Assembly: GCA_023391905.1 (NCBI GenBank)
Contig: JAEWAD010000083.1
Location: 1-21,329, forward strand
Source: Pseudomonadota bacterium
GTDB taxonomy: Bacteria > Pseudomonadota > Alphaproteobacteria > Rhizobiales > Kaistiaceae
Direction of reading: 5' to 3'
DNA: 21,329 nt
Position numbers and translations under genes: made by a program. The notes under the pieces were generated by a model. That model saw nothing but the letters and a program-made list of their open reading frames with translations, made no database searches and had not been told where the DNA came from. Below are positions 1 to 8,432 of the stretch, piece after piece (the stretch's first letter is position 1; each line of letters opens with the position of its first letter).

Positions 1-780
<780 letters not shown>

Positions 781-782
781 GG

Positions 783-1769
783 TCAGGTTCCCGCCTGGTG
801 CCGGCGCTCGAGGATGGAGTGCAGCGTCATCATGCCGAGGATGATCGCGCCGATGAAGATGTTGTAGGCAAGGCCGGGCACGCCGATCAGCACGATGCCG
901 TTGCGCATGACGCGCAGGATGAACACGCCGAGCACGGTGCCGATGATCGTGCCGCGGCCGCCCATCAGCGCCGTGCCGCCGATCACCACCATGGCGATGA
1001 CCTCGAGCTCGTAGCCGGCGCCGCTGTTCGGGTTGGCGGCCGAGGTGCGGATCGAGCTGATCACGCCAGCGAACGACGCCATCGTCGCCGACAGCATGAA
1101 GAGCAGGACCTTGGTGCGGTTGACGTTGACGCCACGCGCCCGCGCCGCGCCAGGATTGCCGCCGGTCGCCTGGATCCAGTTGCCGGCCTTGGTCTGGGTC
1201 AGCACATAGCCGAGCGCCAGCGCGACGCCGATGAACCAGAACAGCGACATGTAGATGCGGAACGGGCCGACATAGAAATCGCCGACGAGGACATGGGCGA
1301 GCCAATGCTGGCCGGCGCTCCAGGTCCGCTGCGGGAAGCCGTCGGAGATGAACAGCGCCACGCCGCGCACAACGAGCAGCATGCCGAGCGTGACGAGGAA
1401 GGACGAGATCTTGATCCGCGTCACGAACAGGCCGTTGGCAAGCCCGATCAGCGCGGCGATGCCGAGCGCGATCAGGAATGCGACCTCGAGCGAGGTGATG
1501 CCGGAATTGAACAGCGTCCACATCAGGACGGGCGCGAAGCCGAACACCGAGCCGACCGAGAGGTCGAACTCGCCCGCCGTCATCAGGAGCGTCATGGCAA
1601 GAGCGATCAGGCCGAGCTCGACGGTGAAGGACAGCGTGTTCGAGATGTTGAGCGGTGACAGGAAGTCCGGGTTGATCGACCAGAAGACGGCGATTTCCGC
1701 GATCAGCAGGACGAGCGGGCCGAACTCCGGCTTCGAGACGAAGCGCTGGATGAGGGAACGGTTTTCCAC
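783..1769 (-). CDS. Sugar-type ABC transporter permease (RbsC/FrcC-like, BPD_transp_2)
   Basis: Inner-membrane channel subunit of the sugar-type importer, 328 residues, with hydrophobic segments along its length as expected for this family. The family hallmark AGEFDLSVGS lies near residues 65-75, and the C-terminal half has the glycine-rich VIGGTALMGGRGT segment. The start is a GTG (bases 1769-1767) with no clear Shine-Dalgarno sequence ahead of it, consistent with lower translation than the binding protein. It lies 114 nt after the binding-protein gene, a gap holding a strong hairpin, and 2 nt before the ATPase gene. It should work as a homodimer. Membership of the ribose/fructose/xylose class is clear; the substrate is not. 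Confidence 0.93.
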   Translation of the reverse strand: MENRSLIQRFVSKPEFGPLVLLIAEIAVFWSINPDFLSPLNISNTLSFTVELGLIALAMTLLMTAGEFDLSVGSVFGFAPVLMWTLFNSGITSLEVAFLIALGIAALIGLANGLFVTRIKISSFLVTLGMLLVVRGVALFISDGFPQRTWSAGQHWLAHVLVGDFYVGPFRIYMSLFWFIGVALALGYVLTQTKAGNWIQATGGNPGAARARGVNVNRTKVLLFMLSATMASFAGVISSIRTSAANPNSGAGYELEVIAMVVIGGTALMGGRGTIIGTVLGVFILRVMRNGIVLIGVPGLAYNIFIGAIILGMMTLHSILERRHQAGT

Positions 1770-1843
1770 GGGGCAGACCGAGATGTCAGGAGGGCAGGCA
1801 GGTCGCCGCCGCGCGCAACGCGGTCATGCGGCCGTCGAGACGG

Positions 1844-1870
1844 GGCATCCGCGGCGAGGCCGCGGATGCC
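1844..1870 (-). terminator. Intercistronic stem-loop between binding-protein and permease genes
   Basis: A perfect 11-bp inverted repeat (GGCATCCGCGG at 1844-1854 and its complement at 1860-1870) with a 5-nt loop, 13 nt past the binding-protein stop. There is no T run after it, so it is more likely an mRNA-stabilising or partly terminating element than a full terminator. It would favour more binding protein than permease. Confidence 0.55.
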
Positions 1871-1883
1871 GTTCCAGGCGGGA

Positions 1884-2816
1884 TTACTTGCCCGACAGGA
1901 TGTCGTCGTAGATCTGCGCGGTGTCCTTCTCGTAGAGGGCACCGGTGATGACGTTGAAGCCCGGCGGGATGCCGCCCGAGGCCATGTTGGCGAGCGACAG
2001 CGCGACGTAGCTGGTCGCCTGCGGGTCCTGCCACTGCGCGGCGTTGACGTAGCCGTTCAGCACTTCCTGCGTGGTGTCGAGCGAGTTGCCCCAGCCTACG
2101 ACCGGGATTTCGCCCGGCTTGACGCCGACCTGGTCGAACACGCGCTTGATCGAGCCGGTGACGAGGTCGCCGAGGCCGATGATCGCGGTGACCTTGGCGC
2201 GGTTGGCGGTGAGGTAATCGACCATGCGGGTGATCACCTCGGCCTGGTCGAGCGTTGCTTCGGTGACCTCATAGTTGATGCCGAGCGGACCGAACACGCT
2301 CTTGATGCCTTCCTCTTCCTGCACGCCATAGGTGGCGCCCGGAATCTCGACCGGCATCCAGACGAAGTCGCCCTTCTTCACCAGGCCCTTGTCGACGAGG
2401 TACTGCGCCCAGGCGCGGCCGAACACGACGTTGTCGCCACCGACATAGGCGTCGAAGCTGGCCGACGGGTCGGGCGTGTTGAAGTTGATGATCGGAATCT
2501 TGGCCGCGTTCGCTTCCTTGGCCACCTCGACCAGGCTGCCCGGATCGGGGCTGGTCGTGACGATGCCGTCGGCCTTGGCGGCGATGGCGGCGCGCACCGC
2601 TTCCTGGTGCGAGGCGACGTTGCCCTGGTGGAACGAGGTGTTCACGGTGTTGCCCGTGTCCTTCGCCCATTGCTGCGCGCCGGCGAGGAAATAGGTCCAG
2701 ACCGGATCAGCCGAGGTGCCGTGCGAAATCCAGTAGAACGTCTTGGCCTGCGCAACCGCAGGCACTGCTAGCGCTAGCATCGCGCCGGTTACAAGTACCG
2801 CGAGTTTCCTGAACAA
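1884..2816 (-). CDS. Sugar-type ABC transporter periplasmic substrate-binding protein (Peripla_BP_4 type)
   Basis: Periplasmic receptor of the importer and first gene of its operon, 310 residues from the chosen start. I chose TTG (2816-2814) because GGGAGG sits about 6 nt upstream and the protein then begins directly with a signal peptide (MFRKLAVLV, hydrophobic core, cleavage after AQA at residues 22-24). An in-frame ATG at 2831 overlaps the Shine-Dalgarno sequence and would add five residues. The mature part has the two-lobed type I fold pattern: repeated AAIAAKADGIVTTSPDP, then IPIINFNTPDP, a GATYGVQEE helix and a C-terminal AIIGLGDLVTGS segment. It does not closely resemble Sinorhizobium FrcB, so fructose is not assumed. 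Codons 13-17 carry a palindromic operator-like site written with two rare CTA leucine codons. Confidence 0.92.
   Translation of the reverse strand: MFRKLAVLVTGAMLALAVPAVAQAKTFYWISHGTSADPVWTYFLAGAQQWAKDTGNTVNTSFHQGNVASHQEAVRAAIAAKADGIVTTSPDPGSLVEVAKEANAAKIPIINFNTPDPSASFDAYVGGDNVVFGRAWAQYLVDKGLVKKGDFVWMPVEIPGATYGVQEEEGIKSVFGPLGINYEVTEATLDQAEVITRMVDYLTANRAKVTAIIGLGDLVTGSIKRVFDQVGVKPGEIPVVGWGNSLDTTQEVLNGYVNAAQWQDPQATSYVALSLANMASGGIPPGFNVITGALYEKDTAQIYDDILSGK
2766..2779. promoter_or_regulatory. LacI-family-type operator O1, inside the binding-protein gene
   Basis: TGCTAGCGCTAGCA is a perfect 14-bp palindrome and fits the LacI/CcpA-family pattern TGNNANCGNTNNCA at every fixed position. It lies in codons 13-17 of the signal peptide. 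Two CTA leucine codons, rare in this GC-rich region, are needed to spell it, which argues for selection on the DNA. It pairs with the near-identical site at 3004-3017. Confidence 0.65.
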
Positions 2817-2902
2817 TTGAATCCCTCCCATTGGGTCGATGCGTCCCGCGACCACGGCTATGGCTGCCGTTCCGCCGCCTAGGAGCGGCGCGCATGCGGT
2901 CG

Positions 2903-2924
2903 GGCCGGAGGTTGCCTCCTGGCC
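2903..2924 (-). other. Hairpin in the leader region of the sugar importer
   Basis: GGCC-GGAGG, loop TTG, CCTCC-(T)-GGCC forms a 9-bp stem with one bulged base, between the two operator-like sites and about 90 nt ahead of the binding-protein start. It may be a leader structure. No clear sigma70 promoter was found in 2832-3053; the best candidate, TTGAGC near 2973-2978 on the minus strand, has a poor -10. Confidence 0.3.
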
Positions 2925-3003
2925 CCTGGCCGCTGCGGTCTGGTGCGAGAGTGGCACATCGATGCCGCGCGCTCAACAGGCGCTGCGACAGATAGTCGCC
3001 GGT

Positions 3004-3017
3004 TGGTAGCGCTAGCA
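3004..3017. promoter_or_regulatory. LacI-family-type operator O2, upstream of the sugar importer
   Basis: TGGTAGCGCTAGCA matches O1 in 13 of 14 positions and also fits TGNNANCGNTNNCA. It lies 188 nt upstream of the binding-protein start and just past the puuB stop. Its centre is 238 bp from that of O1. Two such sites around a promoter are typical of repression by a looping LacI-type tetramer. No LacI-type gene is in the window. Confidence 0.6.
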
Positions 3018-3053
3018 GTTGAGCGAGACGCTGCGTCGCCTGGGCGTGACCTG

Positions 3054-4334
3054 CTAGAGCCGGTCGCGCAGCGCGTACCAGCTCATGCCGGCAACGAGGG
3101 CAGGCCAGCGCAGCAGCTTGCCGCCGGGGAAGCGCGGGCAGGGGAGGGTGGCGAAGGCGTCGAGCTTCGCCGGGTCGCCGAGGATCGCCTCGGCCAGGAT
3201 CTTGCCGCCGAAGGGCGCGAGCGCGACGCCCTGGCCGGAATAGCCGGACGCGGCATAGACGCCGGAGCGCACCTTGCGCAGGAAGGGCAGGCGGTTGACG
3301 GTGACGGCGAGCGTGCCGCCCCAGGCATGGTCGATCCGCGCACCGCCGAGCGCCGGGTAGATCTTGGTCAGGTGGTGGCGGACGAAGGCGGTGATGTCGG
3401 CCGGGTCCGAGCGCGTATAGGTCTCGCCGCCGCCGAACAGGATGCGGCCGTCCGGGGTCGGTCGCCAGTAATAGACGACGAAGCGCGAATCCGAGACCGC
3501 CTCGCCGCCGGGGATCAGTCCGCCCGGCTGGCCGGCGCCGATCGGCGCGGGCGTCAGGATGTAGTTCTTGATCGGCATCGCCCGGGTCTCGGTCTCCTGG
3601 TCGATGCCGTCGAGCAGGCCGTTGCCGGCGAGGATGACGATCTCCGCCGTGATCCGGCCGCGCAGCGTCTCGATGACGGGCGCGCCGCCGCCCTCGACCA
3701 GCTTCTTCGCCGCCGTCTGCTCGTGGATGCGGGCTCCCGCCTTGGCGGCGGCCCTGGCCAGGCCTTGCGCGAATTTGAGGGGATGCAGGTGGCCGGCCGT
3801 GCGGTCGAGCCGGCCGCCGTAATAGGCGTCGGTGCCGATCATCGGGGCCAGCTTTTCGGGCCCGATCCATTCGGCCGCGGCATAGCCGTAGTCGCGGTTC
3901 AGCTTCTCGACATAGTGCCGCTCTTCGTCGACGAGGCGTGCCTTGTGCACCGCCTCGACGAGGCCGGGCCGCCATTCGGCGTCGATGCCGTGCTTGTCGA
4001 TCAGCTGGTGGACCAGCGTCTTCGCCTCCTCGGCGAGGTTCCAGAGGCGGTGGGCGGCCGGCAGGCCGAGGCGCTTCTCCAGCCATTCCTGGTCGCGGCG
4101 CTGGCCCGTGTGGAGCTGGCCGCCATTGCGTCCCGACGCACCCCAGCCGACCTTCTCCGCCTCGATCAGCACGACATCGAGGCCGGCTTCGGCGAGGTGC
4201 AGCGCCGCCGACAGCCCGGTATAGCCGCCGCCGATGATGGCGATGTCGGCGCGCGTGTCGCCGTCCAGCGGGGCGAAGGCGAGCGTCTGGTCGGCGGTCG
4301 CGGCGTACCAGGAGGGCGCGTGGGGTCGATTCAT
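3054..4334 (-). CDS. puuB: Gamma-glutamylputrescine oxidase-type FAD oxidoreductase (PuuB)
   Basis: Flavoenzyme of the DAO/glycine-oxidase fold that oxidises gamma-glutamylputrescine to gamma-glutamyl-gamma-aminobutyraldehyde, step two of the Puu putrescine pathway. The chosen ATG at 4334 gives 426 residues, the length I recall for E. coli PuuB. The N-terminal dinucleotide-binding loop is IIGGGYTG (residues 33-40), followed by IEAEKVGWGASGRNGGQ, characteristic of this subfamily. The C-terminal FAD contact ASGYSGQGVALAPFGGK is intact. The frame stays open 29 codons upstream, but that extension does not resemble the family. It lies 139 nt downstream of puuA on the same strand, and the gap holds a hairpin. 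The neighbouring puuA and potFGHI make the putrescine assignment firm. A related amine substrate remains possible. Confidence 0.88.
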   Translation of the reverse strand: MNRPHAPSWYAATADQTLAFAPLDGDTRADIAIIGGGYTGLSAALHLAEAGLDVVLIEAEKVGWGASGRNGGQLHTGQRRDQEWLEKRLGLPAAHRLWNLAEEAKTLVHQLIDKHGIDAEWRPGLVEAVHKARLVDEERHYVEKLNRDYGYAAAEWIGPEKLAPMIGTDAYYGGRLDRTAGHLHPLKFAQGLARAAAKAGARIHEQTAAKKLVEGGGAPVIETLRGRITAEIVILAGNGLLDGIDQETETRAMPIKNYILTPAPIGAGQPGGLIPGGEAVSDSRFVVYYWRPTPDGRILFGGGETYTRSDPADITAFVRHHLTKIYPALGGARIDHAWGGTLAVTVNRLPFLRKVRSGVYAASGYSGQGVALAPFGGKILAEAILGDPAKLDAFATLPCPRFPGGKLLRWPALVAGMSWYALRDRL

Positions 4335-4388
4335 GCGTGCATCGCCATAGGCTGGGCCGTCAGGCGGCCCCGGTTGCTGGATCTTGGT

Positions 4389-4415
4389 TGGCGCGTCGGA
4401 GGATCCGGCGCGCCA
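4389..4415 (-). repeat. Palindromic hairpin between puuA and puuB, sharing a core with 18030-18052
   Basis: Arms TGGCGCG and CGCGCCA enclose a second pair, CGGA and TCCG, around the 3-nt loop GGA, with one mismatch between the two pairs: 11 paired bases. The 12-mer CGGAGGATCCGG (4397-4408) is identical to that in the hairpin at 18036-18047. This suggests a short palindromic repeat family in intergenic mRNA. Confidence 0.5.
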
Positions 4416-4473
4416 TATCACGTTCGGTCACGCTCACTTCGCGCGAACCGGCAACCGATGCGCGGGAACGCGC

Positions 4474-5874
4474 TCAGACGTTCAGCAGCAGGAACTCGCG
4501 TTCCCAGGGGCTGATCACCTGCATGAAGGTCTCGTATTCGGCCCGCTTGATCGCGCCATAGGTCGCGACGAAGCGTTCGCCGAAGATCTCCGCCAGCTCT
4601 TCCTGCTCCTCGAACAGCGCCACCGCCTCGAGCAGGCCGCGTGGCAGGTCGATCTCGTCGGAGTTGGCCGAGCCCGTCACCGGGTCGCCGACCTTCAGCC
4701 CTTCCATCAGGCCGAGATAACCGCAGGCGAGCGAGGCGGCTATGGCGAGATAGGGGTTGGCGTCGGAGGAGGGCAGGCGGTTTTCCAGCCGTCGCCCGGC
4801 CGGCCCGGAATTCGGCACGCGCAGGCCGACGGTGCGGTTGTCGTAGCCCCATTGCGTGTTGACCGGCGCCGAGGACGAGCGCACCAGGCGGCGGTAGGAG
4901 TTCACATAGGGCGCCAGCATGCAGAGCACGGCCGGCAGGTATTTCTGCGAGCCGCCGATGAAGGCGAAGAACTTCGAGGTCGGGTTGCCGTCCTCGTCGG
5001 AGAAGATGTTCTGGCCCGTCGCCATGTCGATGACGGACTGGTGGATGTGCATGGCCGAGCCGGGCTCGCGCGACATCGGCTTCGCCATGAAGGTGGCGTA
5101 CATGTCGTGCCGGAGCGCCGCCTCGCGGATCGTGCGCTTGAAGAGGAAGACCTGGTCGGCGAGCGCCAGCGGGTCGCCGTGCAGCAGGTTGATCTCCATC
5201 TGCGCCGCGCCCTCCTCGTGGATGAGCGTGTCGATCTCCAGGCCCTGTTGCTCGGAGAAATCGTAGATGTCGTCGAAGAGATCGTCGAACTCGTTGATCG
5301 CCGCGATCGAATAGGACTGCCGCGCCGCCTCGGGCCGGCCGGAGCGCCCGGTCGGCGGCTCGAGCTGGTAGTCGGGGTCGGTGTTCGGCTTGACGAGGTA
5401 GAATTCGAGTTCCGGCGCGACCACCGGCTGCCAGCCCTGATGGGCGTAGAGCTCGACGATCCGGCGCAGCACCTGGCGCGGCGCGGTTTCGACCGAGCGG
5501 CCGTCGCGGTGATAGGCGTCGTGGATCACCTGCGCCGTCGGGTCGGTTTCCCACGGCACCACGCAGAGCGTCGACATGTCGGGCTCGAACATGACGTCCT
5601 GGTCGGCGGCGTCGCTCTGGAAGCGGTCGTCGTCGTCGGGATAGTCGCCGGTGATCGTCTGGGTCAGGATCGAGCCCGGCATCGACATGGTCGGCCCGGC
5701 GAGGAATTTCTGCACGGGCATCATCTTGCCGCGGGCGACGCCGGCCTGGTCGGGGACGACGCATTCGATGTCCTCGATGCCGCGCGCCTTGAGCCAGTCG
5801 CGCGCCTCGTCCAGCGTTTTGACGCCGCGGACGTTGCCGTCCACAACCTTGGCGCCCTTCTTCCGTTTACCCAC
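4474..5874 (-). CDS. puuA: Gamma-glutamylputrescine synthetase (glutamine synthetase family, PuuA)
   Basis: ATP-dependent ligase joining L-glutamate to putrescine, the entry step of the Puu pathway in the cytoplasm. I chose GTG 5874 because GAGGAG lies 5 nt upstream; this gives 466 residues, close to E. coli PuuA. An in-frame ATG at 5952 would add a tail unlike the family. Glutamine synthetase features are present: metal-ligand glutamates in ELEFYL (155-160) and in EGAAQMEINL, the ATP-site block ending GSAMHIHQS (H276, H278), NRTVGLRVP, and ENRLPSSDANPYL. The family's acidic stretch GDYPDDDDRF lies in the N-terminal half. It is the first gene of a puuA-puuB unit and is divergent from potFGHI, so import and glutamylation of putrescine are encoded back to back. 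A glutamine synthetase acting on another amine is the main alternative. Confidence 0.9.
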   Translation of the reverse strand: MGKRKKGAKVVDGNVRGVKTLDEARDWLKARGIEDIECVVPDQAGVARGKMMPVQKFLAGPTMSMPGSILTQTITGDYPDDDDRFQSDAADQDVMFEPDMSTLCVVPWETDPTAQVIHDAYHRDGRSVETAPRQVLRRIVELYAHQGWQPVVAPELEFYLVKPNTDPDYQLEPPTGRSGRPEAARQSYSIAAINEFDDLFDDIYDFSEQQGLEIDTLIHEEGAAQMEINLLHGDPLALADQVFLFKRTIREAALRHDMYATFMAKPMSREPGSAMHIHQSVIDMATGQNIFSDEDGNPTSKFFAFIGGSQKYLPAVLCMLAPYVNSYRRLVRSSSAPVNTQWGYDNRTVGLRVPNSGPAGRRLENRLPSSDANPYLAIAASLACGYLGLMEGLKVGDPVTGSANSDEIDLPRGLLEAVALFEEQEELAEIFGERFVATYGAIKRAEYETFMQVISPWEREFLLLNV

Positions 5875-5980
5875 GATCTCTCCTCGACTGTGACGCGTCT
5901 TTCCCCGGAGTGTCGCCAGCGCCGGAGCGAAGTCAACTTGCCCTCGTCCCATGCGGCGTCAGGTCCTTGCGGACGGGCGC

Positions 5981-5986
5981 TATAAT
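5981..5986 (+). promoter_or_regulatory. Candidate -10 box for potF
   Basis: A perfect TATAAT lies in the puuA-potF divergent gap, 105 nt before the potF ATG, in otherwise GC-rich DNA. No good -35 is found 16-19 nt upstream, so it may depend on an activator. It is also possibly a chance match. Confidence 0.35.
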
Positions 5987-6085
5987 CGGTTGAGGTAGCA
6001 GGAAATCCCTTCTAACGTCTGAAACTTGGAATGGGTCAGGGGCCTGGTGCGCCCGGCTGGGCAGGGCCTCATAGAGGGGAACGTA

Positions 6086-7183
6086 ATGGTCAAGAATGCC
6101 TTCCGCGGCGCGCTTGCCGCGGTTCTGATGGTCGGAGCCGCCAGCGGCGCAGTCGCCGCCGACAAGGAAGTCCGCATCTTCAACTGGTCCGACTACATCG
6201 ATACGTCGATCATCGAGGACTTCACCAAGGAAACCGGCATCAAGGTCGTCTACGACGTCTACGACTCGATGGAGATCCTCGAGACGAAGATGCTGGCCGG
6301 CGGCTCGGGCTACGACATCGTCGTCCCGACCGATCGCAACCTGATGCGCATGATCGAAGTCGGCGTGTTCCAGAAGCTCGACAAGTCGAAGATCCCGAAC
6401 CTCTCGCATGGGTGGGACGAGATCACGACCCGGCTCGCCACCTATGATCCCGGCAACGAATATGCCGTGAACTACATGTGGGGCACCACCGGCACCGGCT
6501 ACAATGTCGCGAAGATCAAGGAGATCATGCCGGACGCGCCGGTCGACTCCATGGATATGTTCTTCAAGCCGGAAGTCGTCTCCAAGTTCAAGGATTGCGG
6601 CGTCTACATGCTGGATTCGCCGGACGACGTGATCCCGGCCGCGCTCAGCTATCTCGGCCTGCCGCCGGATTCGAAGGATCCGGCCGAGATCGAGAAGGCG
6701 GGCGAACTGCTGATGTCGATCCGCCCCTATATCCGCAAGTTCCATTCGTCGGAGTTCATCCAGGCACTCGCCAATGGCGATATCTGCCTGGCCTTCGGCT
6801 ATTCGGGCGACGTCATCCAGGCGCGTGACCGCGCCGCGGAAGCCGGCAACAATGTCGAGGTCGCCTATGCGATCCCGAAGGAAGGCGCGCTGCTCTGGAT
6901 GGATTCGATGGCCATTCCCAAGGACGCGCCGAACCCGGAAGCCGCGCACGCCTTCATCAACTACATCCAGCGGCCCGAAGTGATCGCCAAGGCGACGAAC
7001 TACGTTTCCTATGCCAACGGAAACAAGGATTCGAAGGCCTTCATCGACAAGGAGATCCTCGATGACAAGACGATCTACCCGGACGATGCAGTGATGAAGA
7101 AGCTCTACACGACGACGCCGAACGACCCCAAGGTCCAGCGTGTCGTCACCCGGCTCTGGACCAAGATCAAGAGCGGCACGTGA
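6086..7183 (+). CDS. potF: Putrescine/polyamine ABC transporter periplasmic binding protein (PotF)
   Basis: Periplasmic receptor delivering putrescine-type polyamines to PotHI, 365 residues (E. coli PotF is about 370). The ATG at 6086 follows AGAGGGGA and opens a signal peptide cleaved near residues 24-25 (AVAA-DKE). Polyamine-pocket signatures are visible: NWSDYI (33-38), YDIVVPTD, GYSGDVIQA (238-246), WMD with D273, and YVSYANGN (306-313). By recall, E. coli PotF has Trp in the loop where this protein has Tyr239, while the paired aspartate (D242) is kept. It is the first gene of a four-gene operon and is separated from potG by a strong stem-loop, which should keep PotF in excess. Divergent puuA supports putrescine over spermidine, though specificity within polyamines is inferred. 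Confidence 0.93.
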   Translation: MVKNAFRGALAAVLMVGAASGAVAADKEVRIFNWSDYIDTSIIEDFTKETGIKVVYDVYDSMEILETKMLAGGSGYDIVVPTDRNLMRMIEVGVFQKLDKSKIPNLSHGWDEITTRLATYDPGNEYAVNYMWGTTGTGYNVAKIKEIMPDAPVDSMDMFFKPEVVSKFKDCGVYMLDSPDDVIPAALSYLGLPPDSKDPAEIEKAGELLMSIRPYIRKFHSSEFIQALANGDICLAFGYSGDVIQARDRAAEAGNNVEVAYAIPKEGALLWMDSMAIPKDAPNPEAAHAFINYIQRPEVIAKATNYVSYANGNKDSKAFIDKEILDDKTIYPDDAVMKKLYTTTPNDPKVQRVVTRLWTKIKSGT

Positions 7184-7194
7184 TCCAGTAGACA

Positions 7195-7224
7195 AAAGGG
7201 GCCCGGTCTTGTACCGGGCCCTTT
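7195..7224 (+). terminator. Stem-loop between potF and potG (attenuator or partial terminator)
   Basis: GGGCCCGGT (7199-7207) pairs perfectly with ACCGGGCCC (7213-7221) around the 5-nt loop CTTGT. AAA upstream and TTT downstream extend the stem past a one-base bulge. The structure starts 11 nt after the potF stop and ends in a short T run. Because potGHI must still be expressed, partial read-through is likely. Confidence 0.65.
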
Positions 7225-7258
7225 CACGATGGGTATCGAATCCGGGGGTAGAGGCCTC

Positions 7259-8428
7259 ATGGCAGGTAAGTCGCTAACGGCGGGCAAGTCGCTGGGGCCC
7301 ATCAGGCGCGCTTTCGCGCCCTGGAACGACCCCACGGCCAAGCCCTTCATCCAGTTTCAGAACGTCACCAAGACGTTCGGCGACTTCACGGCCGTGGACG
7401 ATCTCTCGCTCAACATCTACGAGCGCGAGTTCTTCGCGCTGCTCGGTCCGTCCGGCTGCGGCAAGACCACGCTGATGCGGATGATCGCCGGCTTCGAGGA
7501 GCCGACCAGCGGCCAGGTCCGCCTCGCCGGGCAGGCCCTCGTCGGCGTGCCGCCCTATCGGCGGCCGCCCAACATGATGTTCCAGTCCTACGCGCTGTTC
7601 CCGCACATGAATGTCTGGGACAACATCGCCTTCGGCCTGAAGCAGGACGGCATGCCGAAGCCCGAGATCGCCGCGCGCGTCGACGAGATGCTGGCGCTGG
7701 TGAAGCTCGAGAAATTCGCCAAGCGCAAGCCGCACCAGCTGTCGGGCGGCCAGCGGCAGCGCGTCGCGCTGGCCCGCTCGCTGGCCAAGAAGCCCAAGGT
7801 TCTGCTGCTCGACGAGCCCCTCGGCGCGCTCGACAAGAAGCTGCGCGAGGAGACCCAGTTCGAGCTGATCGACCTGCAGGTCAAGCTCGGCATGACCTTT
7901 GTCATCGTCACGCACGACCAGGAAGAGGCGATGACGGTCGCCGATCGCATCGCCGTCATGGACCATGGCAAGATCGTCCAGATCGCGACGCCGGCCGAGA
8001 TCTACGAGCAGCCGAATTCGCGCTACGTCGCCGACTTCATCGGCGAGATCAACCTGATCGAGGGCACGATCAGCGCGATCGAGGGCGGCATCACGACGCT
8101 CGACTGCACCGGTACCGGCGCCAAGGTCCAGGTGACGCAGGACGGCGGCGCCAAGGTCGGCGACACGGCCTGGTTCGCCGTGCGGCCGGAGAAGGTCGCG
8201 ATCTCGCTGACGCCGCCGGCCGATCCGAGCATCAATGCCGTCACCGGCGAGGTCTGGGACATCGCCTATCTCGGCGACGTCTCGATCTACCACGTCCGCC
8301 TCTCCACCGGCGCGACGGTCAAGGCAACGATCACCAATACCACACGTCTCGTCGAGCGGCCGATCACGTGGGACGACAAGGTCTGGCTGACCTGGTCGCG
8401 TGACGGCGGCGTCGTGCTGACGAGGTGA
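7259..8428 (+). CDS. potG: Putrescine/polyamine ABC transporter ATP-binding protein (PotG)
   Basis: Cytoplasmic ATPase of the PotFGHI importer, 389 residues. I chose ATG 7259, preceded by GGGGGTAGAGG; an in-frame ATG at 7229 would lie right behind the terminator-like stem and adds ten residues. Motifs: Walker A GPSGCGKTT (63-71), Q-loop FQSYALFPHM, signature LSGGQRQR (161-168), Walker B LLLDEP (182-187), D-loop LGALD, and switch H219 in VTHDQEEA. The C-terminal TOBE-type domain (about 280-389) is typical of the polyamine/iron/sulfate ATPase class and absent from the sugar ATPase at the left edge. Its stop is only 4 nt before potH. Confidence 0.93.
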   Translation: MAGKSLTAGKSLGPIRRAFAPWNDPTAKPFIQFQNVTKTFGDFTAVDDLSLNIYEREFFALLGPSGCGKTTLMRMIAGFEEPTSGQVRLAGQALVGVPPYRRPPNMMFQSYALFPHMNVWDNIAFGLKQDGMPKPEIAARVDEMLALVKLEKFAKRKPHQLSGGQRQRVALARSLAKKPKVLLLDEPLGALDKKLREETQFELIDLQVKLGMTFVIVTHDQEEAMTVADRIAVMDHGKIVQIATPAEIYEQPNSRYVADFIGEINLIEGTISAIEGGITTLDCTGTGAKVQVTQDGGAKVGDTAWFAVRPEKVAISLTPPADPSINAVTGEVWDIAYLGDVSIYHVRLSTGATVKATITNTTRLVERPITWDDKVWLTWSRDGGVVLTR

Positions 8429-8432
8429 CGCC

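Noticed and set aside
2943..4514. Long open frame (523 codons) on the plus strand opposite puuB
   Set aside because: Composition is typical of antisense frames in GC-rich DNA. No recognisable motif, and PuuB on the minus strand is complete.
5908..5936. TTGACT on the minus strand as a puuA -35 box
   Set aside because: The hexamer 17 nt downstream is ACACTC, with no match to a -10 box, so no promoter is called.
4384..5985. Long open frame (533 codons) on the plus strand opposite puuA
   Set aside because: It mirrors the puuA codon pattern. The translation is low-complexity, rich in Arg, Asp, His and Val, with no domain, and puuA on the other strand has clear catalytic motifs and a ribosome site.
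5933..7195. Long open frame (420 codons) on the minus strand opposite potF
   Set aside because: Antisense shadow of potF. The potF frame has a signal peptide and polyamine-binding motifs.
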